A stretch of 9,611 nt of DNA from an uncultured Porphyromonadaceae bacterium (GTDB lineage Bacteria; Bacteroidota; Bacteroidia; Bacteroidales; Muribaculaceae): NCBI GenBank assembly GCA_902462525.1, contig CABQCA010000087.1, positions 1 through 9,611 of the forward strand, written 5' to 3'. A program made the translations under genes and the position numbers. Of this stretch, positions 1 through 6,309 are shown piece by piece. A model generated the notes under the pieces. The model saw only the letters and a program-made list of their open reading frames with translations. It was not told where the DNA came from and did no database searches. Position 1 is the first letter of the stretch. Every line of letters begins with the position of its first letter.

Positions 1-293
1 GTGATGTCGCGCGCCGCTACTATAGTGCGGGTGTTCATTGAGAACAGCGAGTCGAAGGCCTCCTGCTGGGTGGCGTAGCGAACAAGAATATGGGCGTCGG
101 GATACTGATACTCAAAAACATCCACTTCCTGCTCCAGAATGTTCTGGAATGTATTGTCGCACACCATGGTTGTGGTACCCGATGTCGAGCTGTTCTGCTT
201 TTTCTCGTATTTCATGCAACCTGACATGGCCCCTGCAGCGAGTGCAAGAGCCACGGCGGCTGTAAGGATGTTTGCTTTAGATGTCATGACCAT
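1..293 (-). CDS. PstS-like substrate-binding lipoprotein, N-terminal part (gene runs off the left edge)
   Basis: This reading frame is open from an ATG at 293 to the window edge, giving 97 codons. A second in-frame ATG at 287 is an equally possible start. The N-terminus is a lipoprotein signal: a hydrophobic Ala/Leu-rich stretch (about residues 9-22) ending in M-S-G-C, with the lipidated Cys at residue 26. The -3 Met is a little unusual for a lipobox. After a Ser/Thr-rich linker comes a segment reading MVCDNTFQNILEQEVDVFEY, then YPDAHILVRYA. This resembles the start of the phosphate-binding-like (PstS family) proteins of Bacteroidetes, which are often found with ExbB/ExbD/TonB genes and need not transport phosphate. 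The ATG lies 5 bp after the stop of the small membrane protein gene, so the two are probably translated together. The family call rests on the N-terminal third only. The full length and ligand-binding residues cannot be seen. Confidence 0.7.
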   Translation of the reverse strand, partial: MVMTSKANILTAAVALALAAGAMSGCMKYEKKQNSSTSGTTTMVCDNTFQNILEQEVDVFEYQYPDAHILVRYATQQEAFDSLFSMNTRTIVAARDI

Positions 294-298
294 TTTTA

Positions 299-502
299 TT
301 AGTCAATACCTTTCACTTGACGGTATGCACGCCACAAGCCATAGATAATCAGCACAATGCCTACAATATAGCGTGTCCAGGCCCAGTCTCCGCCCCAACC
401 GAAGAAATTAATCAGCAGGAGGATGCCCATGCCCACATAGACTATTATCATGATGATACCGAAAATCGTACGCATCACTTTGTTGGCTCCGTTGTTTTCC
501 AT
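299..502 (-). CDS. Small two-helix inner-membrane protein, function unknown
   Basis: This 67-residue protein has a short polar N-terminus (MENNGANKVMR), a first hydrophobic helix (about residues 12-35, ending in NFFGWGGDW) and a second (about 44-57). It ends in a basic tail, WRAYRQVKGID. The positive C-terminal tail and basic residue before helix 1 suggest a hairpin with both ends in the cytoplasm. It resembles small uncharacterised membrane proteins of Bacteroidales with a G-[IL]-W-R-A-Y-R-Q ending. That resemblance is from memory of the family, not a search. It is the first gene after a 198-bp non-coding stretch and lies 5 bp upstream of the PstS-like lipoprotein gene. An accessory role for that lipoprotein or for an energised uptake complex is plausible but unproven. 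The TM pattern, tight spacing and natural start make a real gene likely. Confidence 0.75.
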   Translation of the reverse strand: MENNGANKVMRTIFGIIMIIVYVGMGILLLINFFGWGGDWAWTRYIVGIVLIIYGLWRAYRQVKGID

Positions 503-562
503 ATTCTGTTCCTTTTAGATTAAATTTGTATAAGGCCGCAAATTGTTTCTGGACCTTTAAAT

Positions 563-585
563 TTTAACATTTTTAATCTGTTAAA
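563..585. repeat. AT-rich inverted repeat in the leader of the small membrane protein gene
   Basis: TTTAACA at 563-569 and TGTTAAA at 579-585 form a perfect 7-bp inverted repeat around a 9-nt spacer. It lies about 60-80 bp upstream of the ATG at 502, downstream of the candidate promoter at 603-633. It could be an operator for a dimeric regulator or a weak RNA hairpin. In such AT-rich DNA a 7-bp match can also arise by chance. Confidence 0.35.
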
Positions 586-602
586 GTTCATAGCTCGGGA
601 CG

Positions 603-633
603 CAAATTTAATTAGCCGTAAAATTACGAAAAA
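603..633 (-). promoter_or_regulatory. Candidate Bacteroidetes promoter for the small membrane protein / PstS-like operon
   Basis: On the minus strand, TAAATTTG (610 to 603) matches the Bacteroidetes -7 box TAnnTTTG exactly. A TTTT (633 to 630) stands 19 bases upstream at the position of the -33 TTTG box, which is an imperfect match. Transcription would start near 597 and leave a leader of about 95 nt before the ATG at 502. The rest of the 503-700 gap is AT-rich. I see no clear hairpin terminator for fmt in it, only T-rich runs just after the fmt stop. Confidence 0.4.
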
Positions 634-700
634 TGCACGGAATTGTGCCAAGACTGAGTGCAAAATAAGTAAAAAAGCTAAAAAATACTGTTAAATGGCT

Positions 701-1672
701 TTATTTAAAGTATGGGAGGTGCCCTTCGGAATCACGATGGAGACCATTCACAAAGTCAATTCCTGCCATCGCTTTCTTGCCGGCAGGCTGGACCGTGATG
801 AGTTCTATGATCTCCCCGTCACCGCAGCCGCAAAGGACCCGACGCCCGGAACAGCCGATTTTGCCGGCAGCGAGGGCTACCGGTTTGTCGGGGCTTGTTT
901 TTGTTTTCATTATTTTTACGGTGAGTACCGTTCCGTCGCAGTGGTGCAGTTCCGTCCATGCACCGGGTGCCGGAGCAAGGCCGCGCACGTGGTTATGGAT
1001 TTCACGGGCCGGCCGCTGCCAGTCGATGTGACAGTCCTCCTTGAAAATCTTAGGCGCGGCTGTAGGCTCTTCATCGCTCATGCGGCTCTGAGGCACTGCT
1101 TCCATACCTCCCTGGGTTATGCGGCGTACGGTGTCTACCGTGAGGTCGGCGCCGATGTACATGAGGCGGTCGTAGACCGAGCCGGCGTCTTCGTCGTCAT
1201 CGATAATTATCCGCTCTTGCCCGATGATGTCGCCGGTATCGATTTCGTGCTTCAGGAAGAATGTGGTGACACCGGTCTCGGTGTCACCGTTCATAACCGC
1301 GCGGTTTATGGGAGCGGCCCCGCGGTAGCGAGGCAACAGCGAGCCGTGAAGGTTGAATGTACCCATCGGAGGCATGGCCCATACAACTTCGGGCAGCATT
1401 CGGAATGCTATGACAATAAAGAGGTCGGCGCCGACGGCCTGAAGCGCTTCGACGAACTCAGGGTCTTTAAGTTTTTCGGGTTGCAGCAAAGGCAAGTTAT
1501 GTTCGACGGCGTAATCTTTAACAGCCGAGGTGATAATCCTGTGCCCGCGGCCGCCGATTTTATCGGGCATCGTCACTACTGCAGCAACATCGAAGCCTTC
1601 AGCGATAAGCCTGTCGAGGCTCGCTACAGCAAATTCGGGAGTACCGAAAAAAACTATCTTTGGTGATTTCAT
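701..1672 (-). CDS. fmt: Methionyl-tRNA formyltransferase
   Basis: Transfers a formyl group from 10-formyl-tetrahydrofolate to the amino group of Met-tRNAfMet in the cytoplasm, preparing the initiator tRNA. The protein is 323 aa, the normal length for Fmt. The N-terminal Rossmann-like formyltransferase domain (about 1-200) begins with IVFFGTPEFAVASL (residues 6-19) and has the PDK..GRG loop at 36-43. The catalytic segment reads FNLHGSLLPRYRGAAPIN (106-123), with the conserved N107 and H109. The third catalytic residue is D145 in HEIDTGD. The C-terminal tRNA-binding domain (about 215-315) ends in the typical VQPAGKKAMAGIDFVNG. The ATG at 1672 overlaps the stop of the upstream pseudouridine synthase gene as ATGA, which fixes the start and indicates co-transcription. 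Nothing looks damaged. Confidence 0.97.
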   Translation of the reverse strand: MKSPKIVFFGTPEFAVASLDRLIAEGFDVAAVVTMPDKIGGRGHRIITSAVKDYAVEHNLPLLQPEKLKDPEFVEALQAVGADLFIVIAFRMLPEVVWAMPPMGTFNLHGSLLPRYRGAAPINRAVMNGDTETGVTTFFLKHEIDTGDIIGQERIIIDDDEDAGSVYDRLMYIGADLTVDTVRRITQGGMEAVPQSRMSDEEPTAAPKIFKEDCHIDWQRPAREIHNHVRGLAPAPGAWTELHHCDGTVLTVKIMKTKTSPDKPVALAAGKIGCSGRRVLCGCGDGEIIELITVQPAGKKAMAGIDFVNGLHRDSEGHLPYFK

Positions 1673-2361
1673 TGCTGTGTATTATTTGTGGCAGAGTTTT
1701 CGAGGGCCTGCCAAAGGTTGTCGCCTGGCACCGGCGCCGTAATGTCGATTTCTTTCTTTGATACCGGGTGGATAAAGTGTATGCGTCGGGCATGCAGCGA
1801 GATGCTGCCATCGGGATTGCTCCTTTTGGCTCCGTACTTGAGGTCGCCTTTCACCGGACAGCCTATGGCCGACAGTTGTACTCTTATCTGATGTTTGCGT
1901 CCGGTCATTAGGTTGACTTCGAGCAAGTTGTAACGTTCGGTAGAAGCTATGAGTCGATAGGACAGACGAGCTTCTTTGGCTCCTTCGCGTGGTGTGGGTG
2001 AGGCGTACGACTTGTTGGTCCGCTCCACTGTAGTAATGTAGTGGGTGAGGGTGGCTTCCTGTTTGGCAGGAGTGCCGGCGGTAACGGCCCAGTAGGTTTT
2101 GTGGACATCGCCGGCAGCAAACATGGCATTGAGGCGCGAAAGTGCTTTCGACGTTTTGGCGAACACTACGACGCCCGACACAGGGCGGTCGAGGCGGTGT
2201 GCCACGCCCATAAACACGTTGCCGGGCTTGTGGTCGCGCTCCTTGATGATGCGTTTCAAGGTTTCCGACATCGGTTCGTCGCCGGTTTTGTCGCCCTGCA
2301 CTATCTCGCCCGGGGCCTTGTTTACTATAATGATATGATTGTCTTCGTAGAGTATCTCCAT
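1669..2361 (-). CDS. RluA-family 23S rRNA/tRNA pseudouridine synthase
   Basis: Isomerises specific uridines in structured RNA to pseudouridine. The 230-residue protein is a single catalytic domain without an N-terminal S4 RNA-binding domain, as in RluA-type rather than RluC/RluD-type enzymes. The start reads EILYEDNHIIIVNKAPG. The signature HRLDRPVSGVVVFAKT begins at residue 55 and contains the catalytic Asp58. A downstream motif, GRKHQIRVQLSAIGCPVKGD, is also characteristic of the family. The exact target (23S rRNA position or tRNA) cannot be told from sequence, so no symbol is given. It is the first gene of a two-gene operon with fmt, sharing the ATGA overlap at 1669-1672. A well-spaced promoter lies about 20 bp upstream of the ATG at 2361. 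Confidence 0.93.
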   Translation of the reverse strand: MEILYEDNHIIIVNKAPGEIVQGDKTGDEPMSETLKRIIKERDHKPGNVFMGVAHRLDRPVSGVVVFAKTSKALSRLNAMFAAGDVHKTYWAVTAGTPAKQEATLTHYITTVERTNKSYASPTPREGAKEARLSYRLIASTERYNLLEVNLMTGRKHQIRVQLSAIGCPVKGDLKYGAKRSNPDGSISLHARRIHFIHPVSKKEIDITAPVPGDNLWQALENSATNNTQQ

Positions 2362-2380
2362 CGTCTTGTGTTTACATCTG

Positions 2381-2411
2381 CAAAAATAGCAAAAACATGC
2401 CGCCCGTGCAA
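2381..2411 (-). promoter_or_regulatory. Promoter of the pseudouridine synthase-fmt operon
   Basis: The minus strand shows TATTTTTG (2388 to 2381), an exact match to the Bacteroidetes -7 box TAnnTTTG. TTG (2411 to 2409) sits 20 bases upstream at the -33 position. Transcription would begin near 2375, leaving a leader of only about 15 nt before the ATG at 2361. The promoter stands just downstream of the GH51 terminator, so this housekeeping operon is separated from the arabinose locus. Confidence 0.65.
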
Positions 2412-2420
2412 TACCGAACG

Positions 2421-2459
2421 TAAAAAGCCCTGCTGTCGCGTAGTGGCGGCAGCAGGGCT
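2421..2459 (-). terminator. Intrinsic terminator after the GH51 gene pair
   Basis: AGCCCTGCTG at 2426-2435 and CAGCAGGGCT at 2450-2459 form a perfect 10-bp stem. The stem can extend by three more GC pairs after one T·G position, leaving a 6-nt loop at 2440-2445. On the minus strand the stem is followed by a T run (complement of the A run 2422-2426). It lies about 24 bp past the stop of the compact GH51 gene and ends that transcript before the pseudouridine synthase promoter. Confidence 0.88.
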
Positions 2460-2482
2460 GATGCTGTAGGGCGGGTGTCCGT

Positions 2483-4024
2483 TTATTCGAGAGTGAGGGT
2501 AACTATCGATTTGGCCGGAAGGCTTATGTCGAGGGTACCTCTGGAGGTTTTGGCGCCTTTAAAAGGCTTGAGGGTCACTTTCTCGGCTTTATCGAAATCG
2601 TTGTAGTCGCTGATGTTGTCGGCGGTAAGGATTTCGGCGTTTACAATCTTGCCGGCCTTTATTCCTGTGAGGGGTATGCGGACGTCGAATTTCTCCTTAA
2701 GATCGGTGTTCGCCAGCGAAATCGTCACTTTGCCGTCTTTTTCCGATGCGGTGGCACTGACCATGGGCACTTCGCGGTTGTCGGCAACTTTGCGTACAGG
2801 AGAGTCGATATTCAGAGGGATAAGCTTCGCATCCTGATGAGGAACGTACATCTTGAAGACGTAGTAGGTTGGCGTAAGTACCATCTTGTCGTCCTTTGTA
2901 AGCACCATCGACTGGAGCACGTTGGCTATCTGGGCTATGTTGGTCATCTTCACGCGGTCGGTGAGGTTGTGGAATGTATTGAGCGACAGGGCGGCAACCA
3001 TGGCGTCGCGCATGGTGTTCTGCTGGTAGAGATGGCCTTTGATTGTGCCGGGTTCCTCGTCCCACCATGTCCCCCATTCGTCCACAAGCAGGCCTACTCG
3101 TTTCTTTGGGTCGTATTTATCCATGATATCCATGTGCTTCTTCACCACCGGCCCTATTTCGAGGCATTTGCCGAGGGTCCAGTAGTAATCGTCGTCGTCG
3201 AACTGTGTGGCGGCTCCTTTGGAGCCGTTCCACCCCTTCACGGTGTAGTAGTGGAGCGATATACCGTCCATGTGGTGTCCGGCGTTTTTCATCAGCACGT
3301 CGGTCCAGTTGTAGTCGTAGTCGCTTGCGCCTGATGCTATCTTATAGAGCTTGTTGCCGTTGAAATTTCGGCAGTAAGTCTGATAGCGGCGGTATTCGTT
3401 GGCGTAGTGCTCGGGTGTGAAGCTTCCTCCGCAGCCCCAGCTTTCGTTGCCTACGCCGAGGTACTTGAGGTGCCAGGGTTTGTCGCGGCCGTTGATTTTG
3501 CGCAGCTGAGCCTGCGGGCCGTCCTCGGCCGTGATGTACTCCACCCATTTGGCAAGCTCTTCGACGGTGCCGCTGCCCACATTTCCGCTCAGATAAGGCT
3601 CTATGCCCAGCATTTCGCAGAGGTTGAAGAATTCGTGAGTGCCGAAGCTGTTGTCCTCGACGGTTCCGCCCCAGTTGTTGTTCACCATGCGCGGGCGGTT
3701 CTCGCGCGGACCTATGCCGTCGGTCCAGTGGTATTCGTCGGCGAAGCAACCGCCCGGCCAGCGTAGTACAGGAATATGGAGGTTGCGGAAAGCCTCGAGC
3801 ACGTCGTTGCGGTAGCCGCGGGTGTTGGGAATCGACGATTCTTCGCCAACCCAGATACCACCGTAGATGCAGGTGCCGAGGTGCTCGGCGAACTGGCCGT
3901 ATATTTCCTTATTGATCGTAGGGGCATCGGCCGAGGGCTGAAGCTCGATGGTCACTGTTCCGGAGGCGAAGACTGCCGACGAGGCGCCGGCAAGTAATGC
4001 TGCTGCAAATGGTCTCAGATTCAT
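2483..4024 (-). CDS. GH51 alpha-L-arabinofuranosidase, compact form, exported
   Basis: Removes terminal alpha-L-arabinofuranosyl residues from arabinan, arabinoxylan or their oligosaccharides by a retaining mechanism. The 513-aa protein starts with a signal peptide (MNLRPFAAALLAGASSAVFA, cleavage likely near residue 20), so it is probably periplasmic. The (beta/alpha)8 catalytic domain runs from about residue 40 to 370. It contains YGQFAEHLG (42-50), RWPGGCFADEYHW (88-100), the acid/base Glu194 in VGNESWG and the nucleophile Glu316 in VDEWGTWW. A C-terminal beta domain follows (about 385-513). The frame stays open upstream to an ATG at 4195, but that extension is Arg/His-rich and lies inside the neighbouring gene. 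The start at 4024 is chosen because it opens a clean signal peptide and overlaps the previous stop as ATGA. It is the last gene before the terminator at 2421-2459. Linkage preference cannot be predicted. Confidence 0.95.
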   Translation of the reverse strand: MNLRPFAAALLAGASSAVFASGTVTIELQPSADAPTINKEIYGQFAEHLGTCIYGGIWVGEESSIPNTRGYRNDVLEAFRNLHIPVLRWPGGCFADEYHWTDGIGPRENRPRMVNNNWGGTVEDNSFGTHEFFNLCEMLGIEPYLSGNVGSGTVEELAKWVEYITAEDGPQAQLRKINGRDKPWHLKYLGVGNESWGCGGSFTPEHYANEYRRYQTYCRNFNGNKLYKIASGASDYDYNWTDVLMKNAGHHMDGISLHYYTVKGWNGSKGAATQFDDDDYYWTLGKCLEIGPVVKKHMDIMDKYDPKKRVGLLVDEWGTWWDEEPGTIKGHLYQQNTMRDAMVAALSLNTFHNLTDRVKMTNIAQIANVLQSMVLTKDDKMVLTPTYYVFKMYVPHQDAKLIPLNIDSPVRKVADNREVPMVSATASEKDGKVTISLANTDLKEKFDVRIPLTGIKAGKIVNAEILTADNISDYNDFDKAEKVTLKPFKGAKTSRGTLDISLPAKSIVTLTLE

Positions 4025-6030
4025 TTTCCGGCTTTTTTGAATTTGAATACGTAGAATGTGTTGGGCTGGAGTTCCGTCTTGTAGGAGTACAAGCTTTTGG
4101 CACCTGCCGTGATGGCTGTGGTGTCGATGGCCCTGGTTACGGGCACGATGAGGTCGGGTCGGTCGAGGGTATTCTCGGCGTCGGGGTCGGCGCACGAGAG
4201 TGTGGTTACACTTGCTTCGGCCACAGCGGCCTTCTTGCCGAAACCTTTGAGAAGAATGTCGAGATTCTGGACGGTAGACGATGTGTTGGCTACCTTGATT
4301 ATGTACTCACCGGTGTTCTTGTCGGTGACGGCGCTGGCGAAGAGGCCGTTCTGGCCTTCGTTTCCGGCGGCGGGCTTACCGTCGAGGGTGCAGGGAATTA
4401 CGTTGGTGCCTTTGTTGAGGCTGTAGAGCTGCTGCACATAGTAGCTTGATGTGGGCATCGACCGGTTGTTGTCGAACCATATCATGTCGGGACGCCACTG
4501 CCAGCCCTCGACATGGGCGAAGAGGGGAGCGTAAGTAGCCATTTCAACGATGTCGGCGTTGCGTTCGAGGCCTGTCATGAATGCTGCTTCGAGAAGCGCC
4601 GTGTTGAAATGGTTCCATTTCTTGCCTTTGCCGTGGCAGGCATATTCGCCGGCGAACACTTTCGGGCCCTTGCGGTCGTAGTTGTCGTAGCGGTTGCCTT
4701 CGGCGAGGAACCACTTTTCATCGCGGTAGAAGTGTTCGTCGACAAGGTCGGCACCGAGTTTTTTCATTTCAGGCCATAGATATTCGAAGTCGCTGCCTTC
4801 GGAGTTGGGGCCCGAAGAGCCTACGATTTTAATGTCGGGATATGCCTTGCGGATAGCCTTGATGAAAGGCGCGAGGCGTTCGGGATATTCGGGACCCCAC
4901 TGTTCGTTGCCGATGCCGATGTATTTGAGGTTGAAGGGTGCCGGATGGCCCATTTCGGCGCGGAGCTTGCCCCACTTGGTGTCGGTGCTTCCGTTGGCGA
5001 ACTCGATGAGGTCGAGAGCATCGTCGATATAAGGCTGTAGCGAATCGACCGGAATCTGAGCTTCGAGAGGGTTCTGGTACTGGCAGATAAGGCCTACGTT
5101 GACCACAGGCAGCGGTTCGGCGCCGATTTCCTCGGAAAGAAGGAAGTATTCGTAGAAACCGAGGCCGTACGACTGGAAATAGTCGGGATAGAAACGATGA
5201 GCGAAGGTGTAGTGCCAGCGGTTTTCGTTGGTCGGACGGTTTTCTACCGGTCCGACGGTGTTTTTCCACTGGTAGCGGGTGTCGACGTCGGTGCCTTCGA
5301 CAATGCATCCGCCGGGGAAGCGGAATACGCCGGGTTTGAGGTCGGCCAGTTTTTGAGCGAGGTCGCGGCGAAGGCCGTTTTCATGGCCGTTCCACGTGTC
5401 GACCGGGAAGAGCGACACGTGTTCGAGGTCGACTGTAGTATTGTCTGGCTTTGTGAGGAATATGCGTAGTCTGCCCTTTTCGCAGCTCTTGTCAGGAGTG
5501 AGGACTACTTCGTATTTCTTCCACTCGCGTGAATCAACGGTGATATCCTTGTGGGCATCGACCTGCGAATTGTGCATCGAGGCGGGGTTTTCGAGCTCGA
5601 CGCGCAGTTTGGCCGAACCGCCTTCGGGAGTGCGTGCCCACACGCTGAAGCGGTATTCCTCGCCTTTGTTGTATGTTACGCCGAAAAAGCCCTCGTTTTC
5701 GATGCCGGTGTGCTTCTCGCGGTGTCCGGCCGAAGTCAGGCGCACGTAATGCGGATTGCGCTCGAACGGACCGTCGTTCTTCAGTTCCACATGGCCGAAA
5801 GTGGTCCAGCCGGCGAAGTTCTGCGGAAATTCAAACGAGCGGTTTTTGATTTTCTCGGCATAGAGTCCGCCGTCGGCGGCATAGTTGATGTCTTCGAAGA
5901 ATAGGCCGTACATGGTGGGCGGAATCGGAGCACCGGTTTTGTCGGTCTGCACCGTCAGAACATTTTCGGCCGCAAAGAGCGAAAATGCCGCCGTAAGACC
6001 CGCGGAAAGTAACAGAGTTTTTTTGTTCAT
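4021..6030 (-). CDS. GH51 alpha-L-arabinofuranosidase with carbohydrate-binding-like insert, exported
   Basis: A second, longer GH51 enzyme (669 aa) of the same retaining arabinofuranosidase family. The signal peptide is MNKKTLLLSAGLTAAFSLFA, with cleavage likely at about residue 20. After the first barrel segment (YGLFFEDINYAADGGLYAEK, 41-60) comes a beta-rich insert (about 64-210). It begins with NRSFEFP and resembles CBM4/9-type modules. The barrel then resumes with FRFPGGCIVEG (236-246). The acid/base is Glu376 in GIGNEQWGPEYPER and the nucleophile Glu462 in VFAGEYACHGKG. A C-terminal beta domain covers about 550-669. This architecture is common in plant and Bacteroidetes GH51 enzymes. 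The gene overlaps the compact GH51 gene by ATGA. It follows the SusC/SusD genes after a terminator and a 279-bp gap, so the pair may have its own promoter or depend on read-through. The two GH51 proteins differ clearly in length and motifs, so they are not a recent duplication. Confidence 0.95.
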   Translation of the reverse strand: MNKKTLLLSAGLTAAFSLFAAENVLTVQTDKTGAPIPPTMYGLFFEDINYAADGGLYAEKIKNRSFEFPQNFAGWTTFGHVELKNDGPFERNPHYVRLTSAGHREKHTGIENEGFFGVTYNKGEEYRFSVWARTPEGGSAKLRVELENPASMHNSQVDAHKDITVDSREWKKYEVVLTPDKSCEKGRLRIFLTKPDNTTVDLEHVSLFPVDTWNGHENGLRRDLAQKLADLKPGVFRFPGGCIVEGTDVDTRYQWKNTVGPVENRPTNENRWHYTFAHRFYPDYFQSYGLGFYEYFLLSEEIGAEPLPVVNVGLICQYQNPLEAQIPVDSLQPYIDDALDLIEFANGSTDTKWGKLRAEMGHPAPFNLKYIGIGNEQWGPEYPERLAPFIKAIRKAYPDIKIVGSSGPNSEGSDFEYLWPEMKKLGADLVDEHFYRDEKWFLAEGNRYDNYDRKGPKVFAGEYACHGKGKKWNHFNTALLEAAFMTGLERNADIVEMATYAPLFAHVEGWQWRPDMIWFDNNRSMPTSSYYVQQLYSLNKGTNVIPCTLDGKPAAGNEGQNGLFASAVTDKNTGEYIIKVANTSSTVQNLDILLKGFGKKAAVAEASVTTLSCADPDAENTLDRPDLIVPVTRAIDTTAITAGAKSLYSYKTELQPNTFYVFKFKKAGK

Positions 6031-6045
6031 ACAGTATTTTAAGAT

Positions 6046-6098
6046 ATTATGATATCGAAGGTTATGATGTTATGAGGTAAGATGTTATGAAGTTATGA
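6046..6098. repeat. Degenerate tandem run of TCATAAC units before the GH51 genes
   Basis: On the plus strand GTTATGA occurs exactly at 6061-6067, 6069-6075, 6084-6090 and 6092-6098, with ATTATGA at 6046-6052. On the minus strand these are TCATAAC/TCATAAT units starting 8 bp apart, or about 15 bp apart where a decayed unit (such as TCTTACC at 6083-6077) fills the gap. The average period is about 7.7 bp. The run lies 16-68 bp upstream of the GH51 ATG at 6030, inside the probable leader. The units contain TAA stops in one frame and are not coding. The function is unknown; it could be a slippage-prone simple repeat, a multi-site binding region, or a genome-wide repeat family. Confidence 0.6.
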
Positions 6099-6145
6099 TA
6101 TTTTGGTGTCCGGTGGTTTGTCAGGTATCAGAGGTTTTCAATTTG

Positions 6146-6177
6146 TAAAGTTATTAAATATTCCGGAAAGACAGAAA
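6146..6177 (-). promoter_or_regulatory. Weak candidate promoter for the GH51 pair
   Basis: The minus strand has TAACTTTA (6153 to 6146), one base off the TAnnTTTG -7 box. TTTC (6177 to 6174) lies 20 bases upstream, one base off the -33 TTTG. Transcription would start near 6140 and include the TCATAAC run in a leader of about 110 nt. Both boxes are imperfect. The location, between the terminator at 6217-6252 and the GH51 start, is the main support. Confidence 0.3.
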
Positions 6178-6216
6178 CCTTCAGGCCTTTTAATTAAAAA
6201 AATTTCTTAACAAAGC

Positions 6217-6252
6217 AAAAAAGAGACCGCGCCGAAACACCGGCGCGGCCTC
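6217..6252 (-). terminator. Strong intrinsic terminator after the SusD gene
   Basis: GAGACCGCGCCG at 6223-6234 pairs with CGGCGCGGCCTC at 6241-6252. This makes a 12-bp stem with one G·U pair and a 6-nt loop. On the minus strand the stem is followed by six T residues (complement of 6217-6222). It lies about 58 bp past the SusD stop. It should end most SusC/SusD transcripts and lower, or uncouple, GH51 expression. Confidence 0.9.
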
Positions 6253-6309
6253 CCGCAATGCGCTCAGACAAATACGTTGTCCTTGCGTGACCCTAACCAA
6301 TCTTTTTTA

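Noticed and set aside
671..700. Possible terminator after fmt
   Set aside because: There are T-rich runs on the minus strand just past the fmt stop, but no GC-rich stem precedes them, so an intrinsic terminator is not supported.
695..1666. A 323-codon open frame on the plus strand, opposite fmt and of the same length
   Set aside because: It mirrors the fmt frame and its translation has no recognisable domain, while fmt has all its motifs. GC-rich codon bias readily keeps the opposite strand free of stops.
4025..4195. N-terminal extension of the compact GH51 protein to an upstream ATG at 4195
   Set aside because: The extra 57 residues are Arg/His-rich shadow translation of the neighbouring gene and would bury the signal peptide. 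The ATGA overlap start at 4024 is far better.
6161..6168. Palindrome TTCCGGAA upstream of the GH51 genes as an operator
   Set aside because: It is only 8 bp with no matching extension on either side. This is too short to claim as a binding site without comparison to relatives.
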